From Nymphaea colorata (taxonomy: Eukaryota > Streptophyta > Magnoliopsida > Nymphaeales > Nymphaeaceae), in the NCBI RefSeq assembly GCF_008831285.2, contig NC_045146.1, positions 1,321,001-1,385,000 on the forward strand: 64,000 nucleotides of DNA, given 5' to 3'. The number at the start of each line of letters is the position of its first letter. Positions within the stretch are counted from its first letter, which is position 1. This document shows positions 50,750-63,483 of the stretch, one piece after another. Below the pieces are notes generated by a model that searched no databases, was not told the DNA's origin, and saw only the letters and a program-made list of their open reading frames with translations. The position numbers and the translations under genes were made by a program.

Positions 50750-51233
50750 TAAAAAAATTAAAAAAATAAATACTAAATTGTGAAATATTATGTTGAACCT
50801 GTGTCCGGTTAGTGAATCATACTGATTTGCCCTGAATTCAACTAAAGTTGTTGATTAGTAAGGAAAGGTTTACCACGTTAGCGTAGGCTGGTCGGTGATT
50901 TAGGTTGTAGGGGTTAGACTTTTTGTTCTTGCTAAATGTGTGCTTTGTTTCGAACTCAAGCCGAAAAGTCTTCTTTATTTTCTACCCTACCCTCGGGGTT
51001 TAAGGACTTGCTTCAAGATCTGGGTGGCGGCATCGCCCGCCCAAAACGAAACTAAACTCTACTTATTGGTACCCCGCTTTTACTACACTGGCACTCCAAA
51101 TATGATAGGATCCAAATCCAGATCCAAATCCAAATCTAAGATTTCATTTACCACGACTTGGATGGTCCACCAACCATGTGTGCCATTAATGTTCCACAAC
51201 GCTCCGTAAGGATCAGGCAGGAAGCTCCTTCTC

Positions 51234-51384
51234 CACGTGCAACAGGTCACCGTCCGAATCGGACCAAAAAACCGATCCGAAAAAGTACTGCACCACGTGG
51301 GCGGCCGCTCCATCTGCCGGTTCTTTCGCGTCTCGGATTCTAGACCCGTGTACCGACGGCTGGCTGAAAGAAAACAAACACGTG
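51234..51384 (+). promoter_or_regulatory. Three G-boxes upstream of the AP2/ERF gene
   Basis: CACGTG occurs at 51,234-51,239, 51,294-51,299 and 51,379-51,384, all within 250 bp of the start codon. No convincing TATA box lies between the last G-box and the start codon (the nearest candidate is AATAAATTA at about 51,428). Three sites in 151 bp suggest bZIP/bHLH control, for example by ABA or light. Inferred from motifs only. Confidence 0.5.
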
Positions 51385-51478
51385 CTGAATTAATGTGAGT
51401 GTGTAGGAAGACGCAGATTCGTGGGGCAATAAATTAGAGGCCTCTCGGGATGGGGGGGGGGAGGCAGAGTGGGGGAGG

Positions 51479-52084
51479 ATGGAGGAGTCCGGCGACCGGA
51501 AAATGGAAGTTCCGGCGATGGAGGGTAGAGGAGGAGAAGGCGGTGGGGGTGGGTCGACGAAGCACCCTGTGTACAGAGGGGTGAGGAGGAGGCGGTGGGG
51601 GCGGTGGGTGTCGGAGATCAGGGAGCCCAGGAAGAAGTCGAGGATATGGCTCGGGTCGTTCCCGACGCCCGAGATGGCGGCACGCGCACACGACGTGGCG
51701 GCACTGTGCCTCAAGGGGCGGCGGGCGGCCCTGAACTTTCCCGACGAGGCGGAACTCCTCCCCCGCCCCGCCACCTCCTCCCCGAAGGACATCCAGGCCG
51801 CAGCCGCCGCAGCTGCAGCGCAGGCGGTCGGGAGCTCCCGCGGTTGTAATGGCGGCGACGACGGTGGTGGCGGTTCATTAGCGGAAGTCGGTTCTGTAGA
51901 AGGCGGCAATGACGACGACTTCTGGGGGGAGCTGCCGACGCTCCTGGGCGGTGACGAGGGGTGGTGTTCGTTTGTGAATTGTGGGGATGGTGCCGTCATT
52001 GACGCTTCCGATGAACAAATCGAATGGCTGCCAGAGATTTGGCTGTGGAACTTCTCCTGCGTCGGAATGACGGATACCAGCTAG
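51479..52084 (+). CDS. AP2/ERF transcription factor, DREB A-4 (TINY-like) type
   Basis: An intronless gene of 201 residues. One AP2 domain spans about 31-88 ([20 protein letters not shown] to ALNFP). With V31 as domain position 1, positions 14 and 19 are Val and Glu, the DREB hallmark for binding DRE/CRT (A/GCCGAC). The domain continues [37 protein letters not shown] follows, which is typical of the A-4 (TINY/HARDY-like) group. The N-terminus is Gly-rich. The C-terminal half is acidic (Asp/Glu/Gly), as in activation regions, and ends with EIWLWNF (about 186-192), a variant of the LWSY/LWSF box. The product would act in the nucleus. It is G+C-rich compared with its surroundings, as expected for such genes. 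An ATG 29 bp upstream is out of frame. The gene appears intact. Confidence 0.93.
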   Translation: MEESGDRKMEVPAMEGRGGEGGGGGSTKHPVYRGVRRRRWGRWVSEIREPRKKSRIWLGSFPTPEMAARAHDVAALCLKGRRAALNFPDEAELLPRPATSSPKDIQAAAAAAAAQAVGSSRGCNGGDDGGGGSLAEVGSVEGGNDDDFWGELPTLLGGDEGWCSFVNCGDGAVIDASDEQIEWLPEIWLWNFSCVGMTDTS

Positions 52085-52254
52085 ATGGTCTGTCTCCATC
52101 CATGTTTCTCTCTCTCTCTCTCTCTGACGCCTGATTGATGGATGGATGGTCGTTCGTCGTTGATATGATCTTTCTCCACTCTTTTGATTTTGCTTCTTTT
52201 TCAGTTTTTTCAGTAAGTGTACGATAAAGTATTTTCTGAAAAATTCGAGCATTC

Positions 52255-52281
52255 CCTCTCTCTCTCTCTCTCGCTCGTTGT

Positions 52282-52308
<27 letters not shown>
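52255..52308. repeat. (CT)n-(TA)n microsatellite after the AP2/ERF gene
   Basis: A CT tract (52,255-52,272) and a TA tract (52,282-52,308), 170-225 bp past the AP2/ERF stop codon, so probably in or near its 3' UTR. A shorter CT tract sits at 52,109-52,125. Confidence 0.9.
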
Positions 52309-52313
<5 letters not shown>

Positions 52314-54283
52314 AAATGGTTGCAATCTGATTTTAGAAATTAACGAAATTTTGGGAGTTTCGTTCAACATGAATCGCCAAACATCATCCCCATGGTTCAA
52401 AACCTGTAAATCAGCTCTTAGATCGGTTCCTTCAAAGTGTAGTGTAGATATATAATTGAGATCCTATGAGCCTTGCCTTTCTAACTAGGTGATCAGATCA
52501 CATCATATCATATCATATGGTTCAATCAAACTTCTTAGCAATTATGGGCAGCGAACCGCCTCAGTCGCCGTGATCAGAACACTAGTTGCCCTCATAGTTG
52601 CCCTCATTCCAACACTTCACTATTTACCGGTAGGAGGGGTTAGCCGGCAAGACTTTTTTATAAAAGGTTCACTTGAAAGTGGTTTGAACTGTTAAAAATT
52701 TTCGGAATATACATAAATAAATATCTTTTAAACTGAACAAGTTTCATGCAATTATATTACCATACCTCTCTCTCTCTCTCTCTCTCTCTCTACCCTAATT
52801 CCGTCACAAATCATAACCGGATACAGTACAATGAACAGTCATATAAAGTTATGTTGGATGGCAACTGCACATCTTACTTGATAGAAAAAGTAGCTCCTGC
52901 CCGTTACATCGTTAATAAATGAACACACATACAAACAGGAGTGGAATTAGAATTTTTTCGTGGTCGAATATTGTTTTAGAATTTTAACAGGAGTTGAAAT
53001 AGAATTTTTCAAATATTTATATATATATTAAAATATATTTTTGAATTTTTTAAAATCTAAAGAAAGGCGAAGGCCGCTGTCTCCGCCCCTGCATGGAGAA
53101 GGTTCTTCACACATTCGTGAATCAGAAGATCTTGAGAACACTATCGATTGTCTCGTTATAAACTTGCTTAAGAACTTACAAAGAGTAGTTTCCCTTAAAA
53201 TTGTCTTCAAAATCAAACTCACATTTTTTGAAAAAAATGACGTTTAATAGTCTTTGATTGATTATTTCATAAAAGTATATTTACACAGTGGCGGAGCAAA
53301 GCAAGAAATTTTGGAGGGGAGAGATTAACACTTGAAGGTAAATGGCGTTTTGCCTCCAAAACGCCGTTGTGGGCATGTTTGGTTGCAACCAAAACGGCGT
53401 TTACATTCTTTGAGTGAAAAACCTGGGTGGCTGTTGTGTCTCCCCCAATGCATTTTGCGGTGTATATGTGATGAAGATTGAGTGAAAAACAGCGTTGCTC
53501 TGAAATAAAACAATGCAACTTGATTATTACATGTGCAATTTCGCCTACATGAGTAATTGCATTATTTATACACGCAGCTGCATTGCCTTACCATAACCGA
53601 TTCGCATGCAAGCATTCTGTTGATTTTGTAATTACTGCGCTCAAAATCAACATCAGCTTCAAATCTTTATTATTTCTAAGGGCCATTTTAGATTGTATTC
53701 TATTTATAAGAAGCCGATCTTACTTTCTTGATATATATATACTTTTATTAGTGAACAAAGATAGTTATATATTCAATGAGATACACTATCCACTATTAGT
53801 TCATTTTTAACTGACAAAATAAATTATATTTTTAACCTCCCTAATTCATGTCATATTTGATGAGATATACCGACGCATTTTTCAGATGAATATTTCTTCA
53901 ATCTTTTCTCTTTTTCCTTGCCTACTTGTACAATTTAGTTCCTTGAAAATCCATAATCTCTCTCTCTCTCTCTCTCTCTCTAAATCTACCTTGCAGTTTA
54001 AATTAATTGACTATTAACTGCCATTAAGCTGAAATTAATTATCAAAGGCACTTTCCGAAACTTATTTTTTTGTCATGCAGACAAAAACCAGGTTTTAGAC
54101 AGTGAAAACCTAGTTTTCTTGGTGTCATCCAAATGCACAAACAAGATTTTAAAAACTCAGTAAAAAAATGTTTCACAAAATCAAGTTTTTACAAAACCCA
54201 TTTTTTTCAAAGTGTTAACCAAACTCGACCTTAAATTTTAATTGAAAAGGGGAACTAATATGTAAATATAAGCACCTATATAG
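52309..54283. other. Intergenic; SSRs and transposon fragments
   Basis: CT tracts lie at 52,766-52,791 and 53,958-53,980. A Mutator-like MITE relative covers about 52,936-53,091 (CAGGAGTGGAATTAGAATTT ... GTCTCCGCCCCTG) without a clear duplication. CAGTGGCGGAGC at 53,286 looks like one end of a MITE. Near it, 53,345-53,402 has AACGCCGTT and AACGGCGTT as a short inverted repeat. No gene is seen. Confidence 0.45.
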
Positions 54284-54451
54284 CAGCAGCAGAATCAGAC
54301 ATTAATTTTTCTAGAAGGGCACTACTTCCCATATTTCCATAACTGAATGGGCACTTATATATATAACAAACGAACATTTGATGATGTTAATGTGAAAATA
54401 AATAAGCATTAGAGTGCTGCCCACACCAGCCCATATTTGGCTCCACCACTG
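54284..54451. mobile_element. hAT-like MITE, diverged copy
   Basis: Left end CAGCAGCAGAATCAG. The right end is GGCTCCACCACTG, complement CAGTGGTGGAGCC, preceded by GCTGCCCACACCAGCCCAT. About 168 bp. The flanking CCTATATA / CCATATAA are not a clean duplication. Confidence 0.6.
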
Positions 54452-57400
54452 CCATATAAAGTCTAACTCTGAAACTTAAGTGGGAGGGCATATGCCTCCC
54501 CTCTTTTGTATGCCGATCTCTATCCACATAAACGAGAATTTGTCAGATTTAAGAAAAAAAAATATACTAAACTAATTGTATAGTATCCAATTTGCAAGGT
54601 TAAGTTAAGTAAGAAGGGCATCCAAAATCATCCAAATAAAGTTGCTTGGATCTATCTAGAATAAACCAGTTTATTCTCACTCAAAATCAACTGGTAAGAG
54701 GCCAACAATTGCTGGAGTAGTTCAACTGAACAATCCCTTTCATAGTAGAAGCCTGCCATCGTGCCCAGTTCCATAACTATTCGATCAAATGATGAAATAA
54801 GCAAGACAGCTTTATTTATACGATCTAGTACATAGTTTATTTTGTAGAATCACAAATATTTCTGACACATTCCGCCGTGAACCAAGGTCAACTCTATCTG
54901 TATACCAATTAAACTTAGGTAGCGTTTGATAGCCTCGGATCTGGTGTGTTTTGGGTGATCATCAGTTTAACAATAGCATGGATTTTAAATCAATGTCGCA
55001 TGTTAACAACCACAGATCTGCACTGAAACAAACACAACCTTATTAGTTTTGGAAAACTACTATATTAAACTAAGAGGATGTGATCCAAAAAATGTGCATA
55101 GAAATAGTAATATCCCAGACAAGTTACATAAATACAAAAGCCAGCATGCTCAAAATACATAACCATTGATCAGATATAAAAACAGCATTGTTTTTGTGTT
55201 TAAATTCTTGTTCTGGCGATCACACAAGAAGCTCGTATTAAATTACTTGAGTTATTCTACATAATTAGTTTGAATTCGGGACATGCTTCCTCACATGCAA
55301 GTCGTGATAATTAGCCCATCCAGTTCACTTTTACAAAATGTGCATCTACTCTTTTGAGACTTTTTGTCTTGGGGGCGAGGCAGCTGGAAGCTACCTGCCA
55401 CTGCATGCTTGTGTATAGTCTTATGGGAAATTGGCATTGCTTTTTCATATTTTTTTGTTTCATATGAATAAATTTAACAACATATAGAAGAGCTTAAGAC
55501 AAGAAAATAATTTCAGAAACAAAATTTCACCTAAAATTATAATTGAAATGAAAATCCCAGTTCTAATTTCCATTTTTTGTTTGATAGTCTAGAATTTTGA
55601 TTCCAGAATTTATAATGATGTCTTTGATAAAATAATAATTGAAATTCTAGAATTGATGAATTAAAACTATCATGACCTGTAGCCCAAAAAGAGATGAAAG
55701 AATTCTAAAATTCTAGAATCATAGTTTCATCCCTTAAGGTAGAATCACAATTCCACAATTTTGATTAAAAAATAAGCCTATAGTTCAAGAATCAAATTTT
55801 TTTGTTTGATATTGCAATTCTCATTCATAAAACATGAAAATCTTAATTCTAGAATTCCACAATTCCAGCTTCATCAAACATCCCTTAAATCTGACATAAC
55901 CTATGATTATTCATGACATGAATTTCATTTAATATCCAAAGGTAGAGCAATAAAAAGATTCCAATATCCAATACATACCGGTGTCAGAGAACCCATGGAT
56001 GGACACAAGTACCTTAGGTTAATTGATGTGTCTGTGTGACATAGCTTTAGTTTTGATTTTGAGTAACAGAAGCGGGTAGAAGAGATCATTGAGTTAAGGT
56101 CATTGAAAGAAGAAGAAGGTTAGCTCCCAAGAGGCCGAAGACCGTGTTTGATAATATGTACCGGTTGACGAGAGACAGTTACGCACACCTTGTGCAATAA
56201 ATGAAGAAAGGATATTTTGGTAATTTATTAAAAAAAGTGTTTTTCATATTTATTTTTTCATTTTCAATTTTGTCTTTATAAAAAATTTCTTTTTTCAAGG
56301 TGAATTAAAGATATTTTAGTCATTACACACACCGACGCATGAAAAATGGTGCATCAATGTGGCTTATTAAACAAGATTCACATGTTGTTGGGGATAATTC
56401 CCATTTCAAATGGGGGTAAAAAGGAAAAAGTGTTTTCGAGCGCCTGCATTTAGGCAGTCAAATTTTATTTGATTTCTTTTATACACCAGGCATGAGGCAT
56501 TGTTTATGTTTTTAGTTGTACATGTTGATTCTTTTTATTGAAACAGAAGAGCTTATCTCTTTTAAAATTCCACTAGAAATATTGGAATAATGTAAACTGA
56601 TTACGAGATACCCAACAAATACAAAGGATAGTTTACAAGGTGTAGTACGCAAACTTGCTTTTTCAAAGCCAAAACACATGACACTCACAATTTTTTGAAC
56701 GAGTACTTATATAATATATATATATATATATATCGCTAACGTCATTTACCTGTAAATTGTGAACTTGTGATTGATATGTTACAAAATGAAGACTAAACTT
56801 TAAATCAACTAAACTTGAAACAACCCGTCGCGTCATTTCACCCTAGCAAGGCATGTCAACATTAAATCTTTATAATGGACGGCATGATTTGTTCTACGGA
56901 GAAGTGGATGTATGGATAAGTTGGGAGTTTTCATTTTGCGGCTCTTGCTTTGGCTAGAATTTCCATTCTGCAGCCAAGTTTTATTTGACCACAATGCTGC
57001 GCCTTTCCAGATGAAAACATAATTTCTTTAACACGGCATATCATAATAATCAAGTGAACGTTACTTCTTCTTTTTTTGCACTATTGAGATGTTGAAAATA
57101 AATCCAATTTCTTCGTTGAAGAGAATGGATTGACTACCTTACAAGATTCTCAAGTATTGTATGGGAAAATATCAAATTTCACATTCTCCAAACCCTATAC
57201 ACCAATTTGAGGTTGTCTGCAAAGTGTGAGAAGAAGTAGACCCCAACCACTAAGAAAAAGGAAATTATGAGAAAGATGGTCGGCAACACGAGATTATCAT
57301 TGCAAAATGAAGGGCCCCTCTATCTTGATTTGTTTCCTTTGGAACTTATGAAGCGCTTAAGGTTTCGTCATTTCAAGACATTTTTGGACTCATCCAACTA

Positions 57401-57595
57401 GATTTAGACAAGATAATAGTGGGACGTCTTAGATAGTTAAATTTGTCTTTCTATTCATCGAGTCTTTCAATATTAGATGGAGATAAATAAACCAAGTTGT
57501 TTAAGCTCTCCCAATTTTGTTGCCCGAAGAATGGCTCGACAAGGAAGGTTGTTCAATAAAATTAATGAGTTTCAATTCTTCAACAGCTTTGCCCT
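54452..57595. other. Intergenic; AATTCTAGAATT-type element inside
   Basis: 55,530-55,888 is a copy of the palindrome-rich element at 31,090-31,440 (CTAGAATTTTGATTCCAGAA; end CATCAAACATCCCTTAA). At 54,921, TAGCGTTTGATAGCCTCGGA also occurs at 44,302, marking another dispersed repeat. No gene is recognised. Confidence 0.45.
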
Positions 57596-57780
57596 GAGGG
57601 GTTTAGTCTATCTAGTCAGGCAGATGGTGCGATAGGAGCGCATCAGTTCGACTCTCATGAATGTTATTCTTTGGGACTGAAAATGGTGGCACGTGCTACT
57701 CTTCAGCTGATGAAGGTAGCCATAAGATCACTTAAGTCTCGAAGCAGCCCTTGAACCCGAGGGCTGGGAAAAGGAGAAGG
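57596..57780 (+). mobile_element. SINE-like element
   Basis: GAGGGGTTTAGTCTATCTAG then TCAGGCAGATGGTGCG, with an A-box-like word at 57,604-57,615 and a B-box AGTTCGACTCT at about 57,645. This spacing and order match the copies at 17,976 and 36,618. The body continues to about 57,780 (CCCGAGGGCTGGGAAAAGG). It lies just upstream of the LINE remnant. Confidence 0.55.
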
Positions 57781-57892
57781 TTTCGTCCTCTCACTGTTGC
57801 GACAATTTTTTCATTAGTCTTCACTCTAAGCAATGTTACGATAGGTGTGTTCTATAGTGAATATATACAGCTAGGCAACAAATTAATTAAGC

Positions 57893-60800
57893 TTGTACTT
57901 CTTAAGATGGTTTACTGATTCCTCATCTTTGTGTATCTTAGTTGGTGTAAATCATGGTAATAAACACCGACACCAACTTAATTTGAACACATCTATTGTG
58001 GAATTGAAGGTGGTGCTTAGTAAGGAGGCATGGCATCTTGGTGGCAATGTTCTTGTATCCCCATTTTGGTTCATTTTAAATTTAAAAGTATCTAAGTGCA
58101 TTAGGCACAAGGGACCTAATCGTGTGCTAGAGGCAGTGAAAATGATACACCTAATATGGAAGGGGAGATGAAGGACTAATCGAACAAATTTCAAGCCCTT
58201 GCAGTTGAAAATAATGGAGATTGAAGTTAAAGAAACCGAACAAAAGCATAATTGTAGTTGGCGGGAGCTTTCCACAATCCTTCCTACTCTCCAAAACCCA
58301 AAGCCCATCACCGGCCTCTTCCAATCAACCTCAATGGTGGCAGAAGTCGTTGTGGGGTCTTCACACCAAAGTAGTTCCAAAACTCTCCAAGTTGTTTTTA
58401 ATAATGCTTCATTGTCACCTATCCTTAATTATATGCATACAATGAATATAAGTTTGAATGAAATTGTTAATGTGAATGCTTGCATTATGGCTGCATGTAC
58501 TGTCAACCCTTCCATCCTTTGGCTTTGGAAATTGCAAAAATAATGCATCTCTTAATGACTGGCTTGGGGCGACGAAGGTGAGATCACCTAATGGTAGATC
58601 TAGTGAATTGGTATGTTTAAAACTTTGCCCAAAAAAACTGAAGGAAAGTTCCACAACTTATGAGGATGAGAATGGTAGGTTTTTAGCCATAAAAGAAAGC
58701 AATAGGATGAGGCTAAAGAGGCGAAGTCTGACTCTGTTTTACCTAACCTAAATGTTGAAAGTTCTAATATCATGGTGACTTCCAGTGATTCGTCGTGCAT
58801 TGGTGAGGGAGGGGGAAAATCTTTGCACCAATGATGATTTTGTTATGGAATGTATACATGCTGGTTAGAAAGACAGCCTAGTGGGAGGTATCTAATTACC
58901 TCCAAGAATTTAAAAATCTACTTTGTTCTTTTTAGTTGATACTATGCTCAATAAAGAGAATTTTGAAAAGTGGAAATATGAACATGGTAATTATGATTTG
59001 GCCTCAAATATCGAAGATGAATTTCATCAAGTCAGGATTATTTGTGTGGATTGGTTGGTTTCAGTTGAAATAAACAGTCATATTTTACTTTTACAGTGAT
59101 TGGGGCGTATGTTTACACCCTAATAAGTTGATTCTATGATGATCCAGGAAGTTAATGGGCATGTGACCTTATTGGGTGACTTTAATGCTATGAGGGAGCT
59201 CAAGATAAAATCAGCTGAGTCTTTGATGTTATTTCTTGCAGAGTTTTTTTCTAACTTAGTAAATTTTTTTGTAATTTCATGCTGTTGAAGACCCAAAGCG
59301 GCACTTTAGCTGGTCTAACAGCAAGAGCCGAAGTAGACAACATTAACTGGGACTTGGTGAATTCAAGATGGGAAGATTTCTCATTCAATTTGCACGTCCT
59401 CCCCAGAACGGTATCTGATCATTCTGCCCATGTACTTAATATAAATACTGAGCATGTTTGGAAAAAGCCTTTTCATGTTTTTCCTTGCTGATTATGAAAT
59501 GGCGATAAAAAAAACTTGGAGCAGAAGAATGCATGGGTACAGCATGTTCAGATTATTGAAAAAACTTTTCAAGAGATAAAAAATTTGCCTCTCGAAATAG
59601 AATCTGAATAGTTTTGGTCATATTGGAGAAAGGGTGAAATCCCTAAGGAAGGAACCAGATAAAATTTAGTACTTTCGCGCACATAATACAAATCATATAG
59701 CTAAAGTAGGAGCGTAGTTTTGCATCAAGGCTTGGAGATGGCCCTCAAGGAATAACTTTTTTGGTACGCTCGTTGATTGAGGGCGATAAAAACTCTAAAC
59801 TTTTTATTGCCTATGTGAAGCATAGCTAGGTAAGCATAGTTTTGCATCAAGGCTTAAAGATGGCCCTCAAGGAATAACTTTTTTGGTACGCTCGTTGATT
59901 GAGGGTGATAAAAACTCTAAACTTTTTATTGCCTATGTGAAGCATAGCTAGGTAAAGACTGAGTTGGCAGCTATTGAAGCAAATGGCACCCGAGCCACCT
60001 CCCTAGAGAAGACACATGAGGTCTGTAGAGAATTTTTTAAGGTGTTCTTTAATTATTCTAATAATGCAGTGGACATGCTTGATTATGTTGACAAGAGACC
60101 AACAGTTACCAAAGTTGAAAATGATGACTTATGATGTCTATTAATCAGGATGAGGTTAGGAAACCAACTTTCAGCGTGAAAAATAGTAAGGCACATGTAC
60201 CGATGGATTTGGAATTGAGATCCATAATATTGGCATATAGTTGGCTTTGATGTTGCTTAAGCCGTTTCTGACTTTTTTATCATAGGGAAGATTGTTAAGA
60301 GCAGCAATCAAACTCATATTACATAGTTCCCTAAATTTCAGGGTGCCACCAACATCAAAGATTTCCGGCCAATGAACCTATGTAATTGTCTTTACAAAAT
60401 TATTACAAACATCATGGGAAGTATCCTCGCTAAACTAAATGGAGATGGGCAACATGCTTTTTTGCCAAGCAGATTTATACAAGATCAAATCTTTATGATT
60501 CATGAATTGGCTAATTCTTTACAAAAAGGAAGAAGTAGCTCCATGATTTTTAACCTAGACATTTCTAATTCCTATTATTGCATTCATGGGGCGTTCTTTA
60601 TAATGTTTTTGTTGAAACTTAATTTTGTAACTTATGGGTCGACAGAATTCTAAGATGTGTATCTACAACCAGTTTTGATATGCTAATTAATGGTCGACAA
60701 TGTAAGTATTTGAAGCTAATAAAGTTATCAGATAGAGTGACTCTTTGTCACCCTTTTAGTTCTTAATAATCAAAAAAATACTACCTAGAAGACCCAAAAG

Positions 60801-61620
60801 AGATATTTTTGTACATATATTAAGCTCATGGCTAATTTAGCTATATACTTTTTCCACGATAATGTTATCATGGTTTGTAAAGCATATTTACAATCCATCT
60901 TATGCATTAAAAGTATTCATGCTGAATTAGAGCCAAAGCTGAACTGAAAGTTAACTCACCAAAATCTGTTATCACTTTATTCAAAATTAAAGAAAGCTAT
61001 GGTTGCCCGAAGATTAATTATTTGGGTTGGAAAGAAGCCAAGACTCCAATCCACTATCTTGGTTTGTCATTATTTATTGGTAAGATTTTGGTGAGGAATT
61101 GTGATATTCTTCTTAAGAAAGTGTCTACTTGCTTTGCAACTTGAAAGGTGTACTCTTTCTTATACATGTAAAATGTGTCGCATACAACATGTTATCCACC
61201 AAGTAGTAGTGTTTTGGATGCCAACATTCAGACTATCATTGGAGGTGATTGACCCTATTGAGAAATAATATAGTAATTTCTTATGAGGAGACAATGCAAA
61301 TATACAAAGACTTCATTTGGTTATGTGGAAAAACTTGTGTGTTGCTTGTAGTGAAAGGGTGTTGATCTATATATATAATAAATCTAATAGAACTTTTTTT
61401 GCTTTTTAGGATGTGGCATAATAGATCCTTGTGGGCTAAATTTATGAGGATGAGATGTTTAGCTTCAGCTTATGGCTATGTCATAGTAAGACTAATGATT
61501 CTTGGGTTTGGAGAGGACTGGCTTAGAGATGGGAGGAGATTAGGCATAGGGCACAGTAGAATCTAGGCAATAGTTGCAATGGCAAATTTTGGTCTAGAAC
61601 TTGGGGTGAGGTTTGTTTGA
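57893..61620 (+). mobile_element. Decayed L1-type LINE, near full-length
   Basis: Plus-strand remnant of a non-LTR retrotransposon. 57,893-58,750 is an ORF1-like region in broken frames. ORF2 begins near 58,831 with MMILLWNVYM, the usual endonuclease N-terminus. LLGDFNAMRE (about 59,168-59,200) and HFSWSNSKSRS with SDHSA-type sequence follow as endonuclease motifs. EGDKNSKLFIAYVKH is near 59,780, RT segments DFRPMNLCN..YKII are at 60,360-60,410, and QHAFLPSRFIQDQIFMIHEL is at 60,450-60,510. The catalytic FADD box has become FHDN (about 60,851). YLGLSLFIGK lies near 61,060, and WHNRSLWAKFM and GKFWSRTWG complete the C-terminal region. Many stops and frameshifts make it inactive. Confidence 0.8.
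59715..59957. repeat. 122-bp tandem duplication inside the LINE
   Basis: Two adjacent copies (59,715-59,836 and 59,837-59,957) begin TAGTTTTGCATCAAGGCTT and differ at only a few positions. They carry the EGDKNSKLF-coding segment of ORF2, which is therefore present twice. Confidence 0.9.
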
Positions 61621-63483
61621 AATTATTATTAACTTTCATCATTTTGAGATATGCAAGGATATGGTTTGGAGACCATCAGTTTCATAGCACAAATGCACAA
61701 AGTCACTCTTTTAGCCTCTCTTCAATATATGTCTCTTAAACATGTGCTACTAACTATTCATTTGTAGCAATAAAATGATATTCTTAAATGTGATGATGAC
61801 TAAGTTTGCAAGTTGTTCAGGTCTGATATATGCGACAAAATCTGAGAAAAAGAAGAAGAAGTAATCATTAGAAAGGGAGGATATGAACCAATGATGCCAC
61901 TCATACATCACAATGATGTCTTTTTTAAGCAAGTACTAAAGAACTACTCACTTTTGATAGGTTGCAAACTTTTAATACAAGTATTACAAATTGATGGTGT
62001 TATGTAGGATAGACTCATAGCCTTTTACACATCTTTTTGTGTTAAAGTTCTAAGGGTATGGAGCTGTGTCGCTGATAAGTCTGATATCAAACTATGTTTT
62101 TCAAATTTTATTATATAATTTGACAATTGTGGTTAAGAAGGAAATTCAAAAGAAGTGAATTCAAATCTAAATGGCTTGTAAGACCATGGAGATTGACATT
62201 TCTTATTATTGTTTACAATAAAAGGAAGTTTAGAAATATTATTGTTTACCCAGAGGGATATACATTTTCTTCTGTCCACATTTCTAATGTAACATGGATG
62301 ATGAAGTGTCAAGCTTAAATATTAACACAGTTGAAATATAAATTATACTAAACTTTGTCTTCCTTTGGCAGATCAAGTATCATTTTTCAAGTTGTTTGCA
62401 TTGAAGATGACCATATACAAAGATTGATACATTTTGTTAAAACAAAATATAGACATTTTACAAAAATTGGTATTCATGTTAAATCTTGGCACCAATGATT
62501 ACATGTGACTGATGTTACTTGCGAGCTTTTGTTCATACTCATAGTGATAGGTAAGAATTGTTTTGGGCCTACAAGATGATTACTTTTCTAAGGGCTGTGA
62601 ATGATCTTTGTATAAGTGGTTTAGGTAGCAGCTTTCTTTTTCACTCACAAGGGATATTCTTTTGTATTTTTGAGATGTAATCTAACTATTGAGACCCTTG
62701 GTCTGATTTTTTTGTTTTAGTTCACTCAAAATGAGATTTTCTCTAGGCACAAGGGATGGCTTCCCTTAAGGCTTGATCTATTGAGGGCCATTTTTATATG
62801 TAATTGTATAGACATTCCTTCATGTTTTGTTAATAAAAAGGTCATGAGTGCTCTCTTCTCAGTAGTTTGCATACTAAATACCAACTTAATTTTTTTGCAT
62901 TATTTGGAAGCAATAACTCTAATGTATTATAAGTTAAACTTTGAAAACATTTCATTAATAGATCATATTTTGACCATAATCCTAAAGGTGGGGCTCTTGT
63001 TCCTATCTTTTCTCATACAAACATGAGCTTTAATGTTAATTGTCAAATGAAAATGGCTATGAAGGAAACAATTTTTGGTGTTCCAATCTTTTGATTGTCT
63101 GGTAGCTCAACATGTCCTTGGGTGCGGTTTAGTAATCCAGGTCATTTCGTGACAATTAAATAACATGTTTACTTATTAACCTTAATTATATTTATTAACC
63201 TCAATTAGAAGTCTTGACCCAATCCCCATATATGACCGGCAGCCTCACCAACCACAACCCTTTAACTACTCTGCCAGGTCTTTTCGTATCTACCTACTTT
63301 TTATTCTAACTCATACAAATCATAAAAGCCTCCTTTCTATGATAAAATTAACTCAAATTAGGCCCTAAAAAGGAACTATACAGCTTCAGCCCTATGTAAA
63401 AATAATATAGAACTCAAATTTCTCTCGTATCCCACAATTTGTGCTCAATACTTCTTCCTTAGCCATTAACATCTGAGTTCAGC
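61621..63483. other. Intergenic A+T-rich sequence
   Basis: No gene is recognised. Some of the sequence may be the LINE 3' region, but no conserved motif was seen after about 61,620. Confidence 0.35.

Noticed and set aside
51340-51999. Minus-strand frame of 219 codons opposite the AP2/ERF gene
   Set aside because: It is a G+C-rich antisense shadow of a clearly conserved AP2 domain, rich in Pro and Ser with no recognisable family.
57952-58380. 142-codon minus-strand frame
   Set aside because: It is opposite the ORF1-like part of the LINE remnant and matches no known family.
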